From Drouetiella sp036703255 (GTDB lineage Bacteria > Cyanobacteriota > Cyanobacteriia > Elainellales > Elainellaceae), in the NCBI GenBank assembly GCA_036703255.1, contig DATNPL010000184.1, positions 6,280 through 70,279 of the forward strand: a stretch of 64,000 bases of DNA, in the 5' to 3' direction. The translations under genes and the position numbers were made by a program. Below the pieces are notes generated by a model. That model was not told the DNA's origin and ran no database searches. It saw only the letters and a program-made list of their open reading frames with translations. Shown one piece after another: positions 1 to 7,202 of this stretch (positions within the stretch are counted from its first letter, which is position 1; every line of letters begins with the position of its first letter).

Positions 1-2
1 AT

Positions 3-578
3 GATTTTCTCGACAAAAAGCTGGGTAAAGCCGTTCCCTATGGCGTGTATGACATCGCTGAAAATGACCCTGGAGTGTCGGTCGGCATCAGTAGTGATAC
101 AGCCGAGTTCGCCGTAGAGGCGATCCGGCGATGGTGGCACGAACTGGGGCAGCCTCGGTATGCGAAATCTCATCGCCTGCTCATCACGGCTGATAGTGGC
201 GGCAGCAACGGTCATCGCAACCGATTGTGGAAGCTTGAGCTACAACGTTTGGCAGACGAAACAGGCATCAAAATTGAGGTTTGTCACTATCCGCCCGGAA
301 CCAGTAAATGGAATAAAATTGAGCATCGTCTGTTCTGTCATATCACCCGTAACTGGAGAGGCGTTCCCTTAGAGACGCATCAAGTCGTCGTTAATTTGGT
401 GAGTTCCACTCGAACCGAGGAAGGTCTTGAAGTCCATTGCTGGCTTGATCGCAAAACATACAAGACAGGACGAAAAGTGACCGATGAAGAAATGACTAGT
501 GTGCGGTTAAAACACCATGCGTTTCAGGGTAGCTGGAACTATGAGATACGGCCGCACACAGAATCAACAATCCGGTAA
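3..578 (+). CDS. ISAzo13-type transposase, C-terminal part (cut by window edge)
   Basis: Frame 3 is open from the first bases of the window to a stop at 578, so the gene starts outside the window. The visible 190 or so residues contain GKAVPYGVYDI, SSDTAEFAVEAIRRWW, ITADSGGSNG and HYPPGTSKWNKIEHRLF, which are hallmarks of the ISAzo13 family DDE transposases (usual length about 400 residues, from memory). The Asp of ADSGG and the Glu of NKIEH would be catalytic acidic residues. The GTG at 45 is internal to the family pattern and is not the true start. The element sits directly beyond the exporter end of the metallophore locus and points towards it, which suggests mobile DNA at this boundary. 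No terminal inverted repeat could be defined at its right end. Confidence 0.85.
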   Translation, partial: DFLDKKLGKAVPYGVYDIAENDPGVSVGISSDTAEFAVEAIRRWWHELGQPRYAKSHRLLITADSGGSNGHRNRLWKLELQRLADETGIKIEVCHYPPGTSKWNKIEHRLFCHITRNWRGVPLETHQVVVNLVSSTRTEEGLEVHCWLDRKTYKTGRKVTDEEMTSVRLKHHAFQGSWNYEIRPHTESTIR

Positions 579-676
579 GTTAATTTCGAACGAATCCTTA
601 TGTTAGGAAAACTTCTTTCACTATCCCGCGCAACCGATGCATCCCAGTCACGATTGCGCGGCAGACGAATCACCTT

Positions 677-712
677 GACGATGGAACAGTAGTCCTTTTA
701 CTGTCCATCATC
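677..712 (-). terminator. Imperfect hairpin overlapping the exporter stop codon
   Basis: Bases 677-691 pair with 699-712 (GATGG and CCATC arms, ACAGTA and TACTGT arms) with one mismatch and one bulged A. The stop codon of the exporter (698-700) lies in the loop and right arm. It could end or protect the transcript of the last gene of operon B. There is no clear U-tract, so the terminator role is only a suggestion. Confidence 0.35.
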
Positions 713-2002
713 GTAGTCAGGCATAATTTCTTCAGCATTCCGCAAGTGTTGGACTGCAAAACCACTCACGCCTAATAAGATGATGCCGATTGAGACTATG
801 ACATAGAGAAGTGCAATGCCGCTACCTGGGCCAACGCCCAAAATGGGAGAAACAAGTGAGGATAGAGTCCCTCCAGATCTCAAGGATGGCTCAAAGATCT
901 GATCGGCAAGCGGCCCAGCCAGCAGGCTAGCGATCGCCGCAATCACTAGCCCAATGAAGTGATCAGCCGCAAAGACCCGTCCCTGTAATTTTGGAGCAAC
1001 TTTAGCATACCAAACCGCCGTGTAGGAACTGAAGACAAGCGGTGAATGTAGCGATGCACAAAACTGGGCTGTAAACCAAATCAAAGGTTGCTGACCCAGA
1101 CCAAATATCATGTTGCTCACGCCTGTTCCCACGAATCCGATCAGCATTCCTCGAATTTGAGATCGAAATCCTCCCCAGATACTCAAAATTAGCCCCCCAA
1201 TGACTCCCCCTACCCCAGAGGCAGCAACAGCCATCCCTAGCACTTGAGCATTACCCTGCGTGCGCGCCAGAATCATCGGTTCATATAAAGCTTCTCCCAG
1301 TTGACTCATAAAGACAAAAGCAGAAAGTGCAACTACCATCGACACCAAGCTGAGCCTAGACCCGATGTAGCGAAAGCCAAAGGTGATTTCTTGCCAAATT
1401 CCCTCGATTCTCGGTTCCTCTGATCCCGGTTCTGAATCATTTTTAGAAGAAGGAATGCGTACCAGCAGCACCGTAGAAATGGCGATCGCAAAGGTGGCTA
1501 AATCAATCAGCGTAATGCCTGACAAACCCAATTTGGGATAAAGGATTCCTGCAAAAGCGGGGGCAACAATCGCGGCACTTGATCCAACGAGTGACCCCAT
1601 GCTATTCGCACGGAGATATTGCTGTTTGGGCACAATCAAGGGAACGGTTGTAGTGTAGGTAAGCATCTGGATATGCCCAAAGCAGCCGTAGATTGCTGCA
1701 ATGCAGTAAAGATTCCAAATCTGTAGATGCTGAGCGGCAGCGAGTAGCCCGACGGAGAGAGTACAGCCCGCAGCCACCCCATCACTCAGAACTAATAGCA
1801 GCTTACGCGGAACGCGATCGACCAGGATGCCAGAAAATAAAGCAATCCCAATTTGCGGGAGTTGAAAAAAGAAAGCGATTAGAGCGATCGCCGTTACAGA
1901 TTCTGTAAGGTGCCAGACCCAGAGGGTGAGAGAAAAGTAGGTCATGCCGCTGCCGATGGAAGAAGCCATCTGCCCCAGCCAAAGAATGACAAAAGTACGC
2001 AC
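698..2002 (-). CDS. MFS transporter, probable siderophore exporter (EntS-like)
   Basis: A 434-residue, strongly hydrophobic protein with about 12 predicted membrane segments. It starts MRTFVILWLGQMASSIGSGM, the pattern of the EntS-like major facilitator group that exports catecholate and other siderophores. The loop between segments 2 and 3 contains GILVDRVPRKLLL, the usual MFS loop motif. It is the last gene of operon B, 6 bp after the AcpS-like gene, and is preceded by genes for salicylate synthesis and activation. Export of the finished metallophore across the inner membrane is therefore the likely job. Family membership is clear; the substrate is inferred from neighbours only. Confidence 0.8.
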   Translation of the reverse strand: MRTFVILWLGQMASSIGSGMTYFSLTLWVWHLTESVTAIALIAFFFQLPQIGIALFSGILVDRVPRKLLLVLSDGVAAGCTLSVGLLAAAQHLQIWNLYCIAAIYGCFGHIQMLTYTTTVPLIVPKQQYLRANSMGSLVGSSAAIVAPAFAGILYPKLGLSGITLIDLATFAIAISTVLLVRIPSSKNDSEPGSEEPRIEGIWQEITFGFRYIGSRLSLVSMVVALSAFVFMSQLGEALYEPMILARTQGNAQVLGMAVAASGVGGVIGGLILSIWGGFRSQIRGMLIGFVGTGVSNMIFGLGQQPLIWFTAQFCASLHSPLVFSSYTAVWYAKVAPKLQGRVFAADHFIGLVIAAIASLLAGPLADQIFEPSLRSGGTLSSLVSPILGVGPGSGIALLYVIVSIGIILLGVSGFAVQHLRNAEEIMPDYDDGQ

Positions 2003-2008
2003 GTTGAA

Positions 2009-2413
2009 TTATTGAAAGTTGCTGTCAGCCTCAAATCCTGAAATGGCGATCGCACTTGCTGCTGCATAGCATGGAGTATGGCTAATGCTCAGCAACCATC
2101 GGTCAATCCCAAGCTTTGCGGCGATTTCCTGACCCCTAGCCGACAGGACAACAGTAGGTTCACCCCTGGAAAGCCGTTGGATCTCGATGTCATGCCATAG
2201 AGAATGCCAATTTTCTTCAAGATCGAGGATTTTAAGAACTGCCATTTTGGCGGCAAGGCGACTTGCAAAATACTGCATAGAGTTTGCGCTTATTTTAGAC
2301 ATCTGGCGTTCTACAATTGTAAAGTATTGCTGTTCAAATCGTTCACCAGTTTGTTCTACCAGCGCTTCAATCTGCGATACTTTTACGACCTCAATGCTAT
2401 TGATACTACACAT
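2009..2413 (-). CDS. Degenerate AcpS-type phosphopantetheinyl transferase-like protein
   Basis: A 134-residue protein with the fold pattern of holo-ACP synthase (AcpS). The N-terminal block SIEVVKVSQIEAL aligns with the AcpS block GIDIVxxxRIxxL, RLAAKMAVLKIL with RFAAKEAxxKAL, and the C-terminal LLSISHTPCYAAASAIA with the SxSHxxxYAxAxV block. Three residues expected in an active enzyme are changed: the Mg-binding Asp is Glu8, the Arg of RI is Gln, and the Mg-binding Glu of KEA is Met57. The C-terminal SHT block is intact. The start overlaps the salicylate synthase stop by 8 bp, implying coupled translation. A second AcpS-like gene (5312-5809) has the opposite pattern of losses, so the two may form a heteromer. 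Alternatively this is an inactive relic. Confidence 0.6.
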   Translation of the reverse strand: MCSINSIEVVKVSQIEALVEQTGERFEQQYFTIVERQMSKISANSMQYFASRLAAKMAVLKILDLEENWHSLWHDIEIQRLSRGEPTVVLSARGQEIAAKLGIDRWLLSISHTPCYAAASAIAISGFEADSNFQ

Positions 2414-3734
2414 CAGGCTGTAAAACCAAGTTAGTTAGCATTGTATTCATCTTATTGACCGATTCAACATACTCTTTCTGGGTATCTGACTCAGCCACAA
2501 TACCTGCACCAGCGTTCAGATGAATTTCATTACCGTATTGATAGGCTGAACGGATAGCGATGGCTAAATCGGCTGAGCCATTGCTGTCTACCCAACCAAT
2601 ACCGCCCGCATAAATGCCTCTAGGTTCATCCTCTAGGCGATCGATCCAATCCAACGCTCGAAGTTTATCAATACCCGTCACGGTAACGCCGGGAAACAAG
2701 ACCTTCAATGCATCCCACAGGGTATGGTCAGGCTTCAGCTTGCCGCCTACTCGCGAAGATAAATGCTGCACGCAGCGATATTTCTTGACTTCCATGAAAT
2801 TGAAAATCTGCACCGTTCCAGGTACGCAAACTGAGGCAAGTTCGCTTTGCGCTAGCCAAATAGAGAGGGCGTGTTCTTTCACCTCTTTGGCATCCGTAAA
2901 TAGTTCAGCCTCTAGGCGAGCATCTGCTTCGCTGTCCTCTCCACGCGGACGAGTGGCGGCTAACGGATTAGTGATCACCGCTCCATCTTCGTAAACTTCC
3001 ATCAGAATCTCAGGGCTGAACCCAACGGCACGCACCTCTCCCAAGTTGAAGCAATAGGAACGCGCTGAGTTGTTGGCGGCTGCTCCAACGACATAAGTTC
3101 CGAGCAGATCTAGATTGCCAGTCAGCTTTTTCGATCGCGAGATAATGGCTTTGTGCAATTTGTTCTGTTGAATGGCTTCAATCAGCGTTTTGACGCGCTG
3201 AGAATACGGCTCACAATCTGCCGCGTTTTGCTCCAGACAGATAGGCACGTAGTTGCAGGGTTGGGGATCGCTTTTTATCAGCTCAAGCAGGGGTTCCAGA
3301 GGTTCCACGCTTCTGACATAAACCCCGGCTGCGGTAAAGCGAAGTTCAGTTTCGGGAACTAAAAAATAAAGCAGCGGCTGCTGAATGGCCTTGGAGTAAG
3401 ACGAATAGAAGCCAACGAGATCAAACGCTACGTAGCCATAGGCAGTCCAGTGTTTAATCGGCAAAGATCTAAGCAGATCCCCAACCTGCTGGAACGGATC
3501 GGTGGCTGCTTCAGTGTGGGTTTTTCCCATACTTTGAAGCTGTACCGTGTCCTGGCTAACCGACACGATCGCCAACTCATTTCCGGCGATGCGAACCTCA
3601 TCGTTCTTTTCATACATCACATAATGATCAAAAATCCCTGCTTGCAAGAGGGTCTGGAGAACGGCGATCGCGTTTCTTTTGCCCGGTATAAATGTTTCCT
3701 TATAAGTCGTAACAGGCTTTAATTCCGTGACCAT
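2406..3734 (-). CDS. Salicylate synthase (MbtI/Irp9/YbtS type)
   Basis: A 442-residue chorismate-utilising enzyme, close to the 430-450 residues of the single-enzyme salicylate synthases. YGYVAFDLVGFYSSY near residue 100 and EPRGIYAGGIG near 370 resemble MbtI and Irp9. The general-base Lys is K195 in NKLHKAIISR. In VTVTGIDK, Thr351 occupies the position that is Thr in salicylate synthases (T348 in Irp9, T361 in MbtI) but Ala in isochorismate synthases such as EntC. The predicted reaction is chorismate to isochorismate to salicylate plus pyruvate, in the cytoplasm. No isochorismatase or dihydroxybenzoate dehydrogenase gene is nearby, which also argues for salicylate rather than 2,3-dihydroxybenzoate. 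It lies 35 bp downstream of the aryl-AMP ligase gene. Confidence 0.85.
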   Translation of the reverse strand: MVTELKPVTTYKETFIPGKRNAIAVLQTLLQAGIFDHYVMYEKNDEVRIAGNELAIVSVSQDTVQLQSMGKTHTEAATDPFQQVGDLLRSLPIKHWTAYGYVAFDLVGFYSSYSKAIQQPLLYFLVPETELRFTAAGVYVRSVEPLEPLLELIKSDPQPCNYVPICLEQNAADCEPYSQRVKTLIEAIQQNKLHKAIISRSKKLTGNLDLLGTYVVGAAANNSARSYCFNLGEVRAVGFSPEILMEVYEDGAVITNPLAATRPRGEDSEADARLEAELFTDAKEVKEHALSIWLAQSELASVCVPGTVQIFNFMEVKKYRCVQHLSSRVGGKLKPDHTLWDALKVLFPGVTVTGIDKLRALDWIDRLEDEPRGIYAGGIGWVDSNGSADLAIAIRSAYQYGNEIHLNAGAGIVAESDTQKEYVESVNKMNTMLTNLVLQPDV

Positions 3735-3769
3735 TAATTTCTCCTAATTTATTCCTGATTGATACTGTG

Positions 3770-5311
3770 TTAGCGGTAATTGGCAATTGCTTTACGATGA
3801 ATTTTTCCTGTCGGGGTACGCGGTAAATGCTCTACAAACCGAACGACTTTGGGAGCCTTAAAATGAGGCAACCGCTGTTTGGCAAACTGGCAGAGGTTCA
3901 CTTCCAGTTCGGGCGATGGAGTTTGTCCAGACTTGAGGCTGACATATGCCACGACCTGCGTCAGTTGTTCGCCGTCCGCCGACTCAGGGACGATCGCCAC
4001 CTCTAGCACCTGGGGATGCTGATGTAAGACATCCTCAATCTCCATCGGAGACACCCACTGACCATTCACCTTAAACAGATCGTCCTGACGACCCATAAAT
4101 TTGAAATAGCCGTCTGCATCGAACTGATACTTATCTCCCGTTCGCATCGTGGTGCCATAGAGCGCCTGCCGGGTTTCTCGCAGCCGATTCCAGTACCCCA
4201 GCATCAGGCTTTCGCCGCTCACCACCAGGTTGCCAATTTCACCCGCAGCACAGAGATGTCCCTGGTCATTGAGTACCTGAACTTCGTAACCGGGCACCGG
4301 GCGACCCGAAGTGCCCGGTTTGCACGCTCCTGACGGATTCGAGAGGAAGATATGCAAGAACTCTGTGGTGCCAATTCCCTCACAAATCTCCTGGTTATAT
4401 GTCTCTTGCCACTGTCGCCAGATGCTTTCAGGAAGCTGTTCGGCGGCCGAAACACATAGGCGAAGGGACGAGGCATCGAGCGGTGCAATCTCCTGTAAGG
4501 CCAGCAGATTAGCATAGACGCTAGGAATTCCAAAAAAAACGGTTGGTTTGTAGCGTTGAATATCCGCAACGATGTCAAAGGCGTTGCTCGCGTCTGACAA
4601 AATTGTTGCAGCTCCGACCGCCATAGGCATATAAAGCGTATTACCCAAGCCATAGGCAAAGGGCATCTTAGCGACTGAATAGGTAATGTCTTCTTGATGC
4701 AGTTTCAATGTGGACTTAGCATAATTTTCTGCACAAACCACCATGCTTTGATGCAGATGGATCACCCCTTTAGGCTTACCTGTACTGCCAGAGGTATAGA
4801 GCCAGAAAGCAGGTTCATCCCGTAAGGTTTTGGCGCAGGGAACAGCGTCATCGGCCTGCTGGCTAAGCAGGGATAAAAATGGGGTGTCTCCATCCTGGAG
4901 CAGAGTGTGCTGCAAGAACGCAGATGAAATAGGAGACAGCTTCGCTTGCCAGTCCTGAGTCGTAATTAACAGCTTGACGCGGGAGTCTTGGAGAATATAT
5001 TGCACTTCATCCACGCTACAGGCGGTGTTGATCGGCACAGGAATGATGCCCAGCCAAATGGCACCCCAAAAGGCAAAAACTAGCTCAGGCGTGTCTGGAA
5101 GTAAGATTGCAACTCGATTTTCCTGCTCCAGTCCAAAATTTAGAAACACCTGTGCTGCCCGTTGCACAAAGCAGTTCAGTTGTCTATAGGTGTAAGTCTT
5201 ATCCTGATAAAACAGAGCGACTCGCTGGCTGTTTTCCGCTGCTAGGCTGCTCTCCAGGAAGTATGCCGCCACATTGAAGACTTTGGGTAATCGTTCAGAA
5301 ATGCTTTCCAT
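3770..5311 (-). CDS. Aryl-acid AMP ligase (benzoate-CoA-ligase-like), probable salicylate activation
   Basis: A 513-residue ANL-superfamily adenylating enzyme. The ATP-binding loop YTSGSTGKPKG is at residues 172-182, the hinge/ribose region is MRTGDKYQFDADGYFKFMGRQDD, and the catalytic Lys is in TPTGKIHRK near the C-terminus. The block CEGIGTTEFLHIFLSNPSG and the YGLGNTLYMP stretch resemble the benzoate-CoA ligase group more than the YbtE/MbtA/DhbE stand-alone enzymes. With salicylate synthase downstream and a free carrier protein upstream, the likely reaction is salicylate plus ATP to salicyl-AMP, then transfer to the carrier protein thiol. Transfer to CoA is the alternative. It follows the AcpS-like gene directly (stop 5312, start 5311). 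Confidence 0.8.
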   Translation of the reverse strand: MESISERLPKVFNVAAYFLESSLAAENSQRVALFYQDKTYTYRQLNCFVQRAAQVFLNFGLEQENRVAILLPDTPELVFAFWGAIWLGIIPVPINTACSVDEVQYILQDSRVKLLITTQDWQAKLSPISSAFLQHTLLQDGDTPFLSLLSQQADDAVPCAKTLRDEPAFWLYTSGSTGKPKGVIHLHQSMVVCAENYAKSTLKLHQEDITYSVAKMPFAYGLGNTLYMPMAVGAATILSDASNAFDIVADIQRYKPTVFFGIPSVYANLLALQEIAPLDASSLRLCVSAAEQLPESIWRQWQETYNQEICEGIGTTEFLHIFLSNPSGACKPGTSGRPVPGYEVQVLNDQGHLCAAGEIGNLVVSGESLMLGYWNRLRETRQALYGTTMRTGDKYQFDADGYFKFMGRQDDLFKVNGQWVSPMEIEDVLHQHPQVLEVAIVPESADGEQLTQVVAYVSLKSGQTPSPELEVNLCQFAKQRLPHFKAPKVVRFVEHLPRTPTGKIHRKAIANYR

Positions 5312-5809
5312 TCACTTTCCTTTTAACCTTAGCGCTGCCAAACCGAGAATATGGACGAGGATGTGTTGATCCCATTCGCACCAGGTTACTATCCAAGCCT
5401 CAATGCCATTCTGTTTCGCTTGACTGTCTGCTTCTCCATATAGCTCAACTGTCAATTGGTCTTGAATTAAAACGGCTTCGATTTCATTCCAGGCAATGCC
5501 TACCAATCCAGTTCCTAAAGCCTTGCCGATCGCTTCTTTTGCCGCAAAACAGATTGCGAAGGCGCGATCGCGTTTCGGCTCAGATTGACACCAATCGATT
5601 TCACCCGCAGTAAACAACAACATTAATGTGTGGCGATCGTATCGCTCGGTGAGTTGGGCAATCCGGGGAATAGACACGATATCAATCCCGACTCCCTTAA
5701 TTTCAGGCGCTGGCAATTTTAGGAATGATTTATTTGTGAAAGGGGCGCGGAGCGTTCCTCTCACAAACAAATCCTCCCCCAATTGAGCAATGCCAATCTC
5801 AGGTGCCAT
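5312..5809 (-). CDS. AcpS-type phosphopantetheinyl transferase-like protein lacking the C-terminal SHT motif
   Basis: A 165-residue protein. GVGIDIVSIPRI has the Mg-binding Asp (D43) and Arg49, and FAAKEAIGKALGTGL has the Mg-binding Glu (E92) and the following Lys and GTG loop, all as in active AcpS. The C-terminal block that should read like SLSHD is instead VTWCEW, so the conserved His is Glu. An extra N-terminal stretch of about 38 residues precedes the AcpS core. The ATG at 5809 is 2 bp after the carrier-protein stop, so coupled translation supports this start. The expected role is adding phosphopantetheine to the salicyl carrier protein or to the assembly line. Activity may need the partner encoded at 2009-2413, which keeps the motif missing here. 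Confidence 0.65.
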   Translation of the reverse strand: MAPEIGIAQLGEDLFVRGTLRAPFTNKSFLKLPAPEIKGVGIDIVSIPRIAQLTERYDRHTLMLLFTAGEIDWCQSEPKRDRAFAICFAAKEAIGKALGTGLVGIAWNEIEAVLIQDQLTVELYGEADSQAKQNGIEAWIVTWCEWDQHILVHILGLAALRLKGK

Positions 5810-5811
5810 GA

Positions 5812-6093
5812 TTAGGCGATCCCATGATTAGGATGAGACTGGGCAAGCTGTGCAGCTTCAATCTGATGGCAAACCTGAGTGAGCGTCATATCCTGCCTAC
5901 TTTCCAACTTCACACTCACTCCCAGCCTCCGTTTCAGTCCTAGAGAAATTTCGACGATTTCAGTCGAGTCAAGCTGGAGATCCTGATGCAGCCACGTCTC
6001 AGGGTGAAGCAATTCTTCTGGAATGCCCAAGTCAGTCAGGATGACTTTTAAGGTATCGATCGAATTGATAGGGGTGTCATCTACCTCACTCAT
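5812..6093 (-). CDS. Free-standing acyl/aryl carrier protein
   Basis: A 93-residue acidic protein with a carrier-protein fold. The phosphopantetheine attachment site is Ser43 in LQLDSTEIVEISL, followed by helix-forming sequence and a C-terminal HQIEAAQLAQ helix. It is encoded between the unnamed frameshifted gene and the AcpS-like and AMP-ligase genes. This context suggests it is the aryl carrier protein that receives salicylate before transfer to the assembly line. No NRPS or PKS protein in the window starts with its own aryl carrier domain, so a free one is needed. Family membership is clear; the cargo is inferred. Confidence 0.8.
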   Translation of the reverse strand: MSEVDDTPINSIDTLKVILTDLGIPEELLHPETWLHQDLQLDSTEIVEISLGLKRRLGVSVKLESRQDMTLTQVCHQIEAAQLAQSHPNHGIA

Positions 6094-6131
6094 GCCGCAA
6101 AATCCTTCAAGACGTTAATACATCGAAAACC

Positions 6132-6720
6132 CTAATAAAGCTGCGAGACTCTAACTTCGGAATGGGCAACCCGCAGCCGCTCGGCGGTTTGGGTCAAGTA
6201 ACTGCCAACGGCTTTGAGTAAATTTATCCAGCGTGCTTGTTGCCGTACTTCGATCGCAACGTAAGCTCCCCATTTCACCCCCCCCAAATTTTTGGCAAAC
6301 TGCTTTGTGGGCATGAGATAAGCTAAAATAAGCTGCCACAAAGCTGTCATGCTGAGCCGTAAGCGCCGCAGGCAAAGCCTCAAATACAGGGCGAAGCCGT
6401 TTCCAGACTTCAACCAGAGCGGCATGTTCCCAGGACATCAATCCGCTAAAGTCCTGTGATTCCACATGCGGCGGCGACATGGTTGGGCGAACTTGATGCT
6501 CATACTCCTGTGGGCTAAAGCTACCTGCTAGCTCCATTGCCGCGCCGGATGCCAACATCAGAGTCGTCGCTGTCTCAAGTTCAATTTGCGCCTGAGCCAT
6601 GTTGTCGGCCGCGAGGCTGAGTTCAAAGCGACGTAGACAAATAATCAGCCCCTGAACATTAATAAAAAACAACCAGTGGCAGTTTTTCCAAATTTGCTGT
6701 GGATTAACGTTCGTTATCAT
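6132..6720 (-). pseudogene. Unknown protein gene with frameshift in an 8-G run
   Basis: I do not recognise this family. Reading from the ATG at 6720 gives a plausible protein up to QKFGG. At positions 6278-6285 the coding strand has eight consecutive G. As written, the frame continues with a low-quality, Cys- and Ser-rich tail to 6151. With seven G it would read FGGVKWGAYVAIEVRQQARW and run to a stop at 6132, giving about 195 residues of well-behaved helical sequence. The second version is far more protein-like, so the gene is either mis-sequenced, phase-variable by slippage, or recently broken. The product contains several Trp and aromatic residues, including KNCHWLFFINVQG and MSWEHAALVEVWKRLR, and has no clear membrane segment. 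It lies in operon B, 17 bp after the next unknown gene. Confidence 0.55.
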
Positions 6721-6737
6721 AAGATTAAGTATTCAAC

Positions 6738-7202
6738 TCACTCTAAATTGAGATTAAAAACTCTGGCTAATAAGTAGACATAGCCTTTAAATCCTTGTCT
6801 TTGTTGTTCTACTTGAGTTTGATCAAAATCACTCCCGCGATCGCTCAAGACCAGAAAAACTTGATACGCAACTAGGAGGCTCCACACCATACAGACAGCA
6901 GGTTCTTGGGTTTGCACATGGGTGACTTCAAAATAGCTGTCAAAGTCTTCAACTTCCCAGGCATTAAGAGGGGTTTGAGTCGAAGAGAGTTGAATGGGAA
7001 CAACAGCACTGATATCGAGATAGGCTAACTCCTGGTGAATGATTGCGATTGCCTCCTGAACGGAATGTTGCTCTAACGCTTTTAGAAACTGTTTGAGCGA
7101 TCGCTGTAATTTAACGTTGTCAATATCACTTAGCTGTTGTTGAATCGGTAAATCCCAAGGAACTAGCAAATAGAGTTTGGAGGGAAGAACAGGATAGGTC
7201 AT
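6738..7202 (-). CDS. Unknown protein, second gene of operon B
   Basis: A 154-residue protein that I cannot assign to a family. The ATG at 7202 is chosen because it overlaps the aminotransferase stop as ATGA, a typical translational coupling. A longer version starting at 7268 would overlap the aminotransferase by 70 bp. The sequence has a leucine-rich start (SKLYLLVPWDLPIQQQLSDI), an acidic middle with NAWEVEDFDSYFEV, and a C-terminal helix ending GYVYLLARVFNLNLE. There is no signal peptide and no clear membrane span. Its place between an aminotransferase and a carrier protein in the salicylate operon suggests a cytoplasmic accessory role in starter supply or tailoring, but the sequence itself does not show one. 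Confidence 0.65.
   Translation of the reverse strand: MTYPVLPSKLYLLVPWDLPIQQQLSDIDNVKLQRSLKQFLKALEQHSVQEAIAIIHQELAYLDISAVVPIQLSSTQTPLNAWEVEDFDSYFEVTHVQTQEPAVCMVWSLLVAYQVFLVLSDRGSDFDQTQVEQQRQGFKGYVYLLARVFNLNLE

Noticed and set aside
2406..3734. Isochorismate synthase for 2,3-dihydroxybenzoate
   Set aside because: Thr351 and the length match salicylate synthases, and no isochorismatase or dihydroxybenzoate dehydrogenase gene is present in the window.
6132..6425. A separate 97-codon gene starting MPLWLKSGNG
   Set aside because: Only its C-terminal half looks protein-like, and that half is the continuation of the 6720 gene after the 8-G run; no start signal supports an independent gene.
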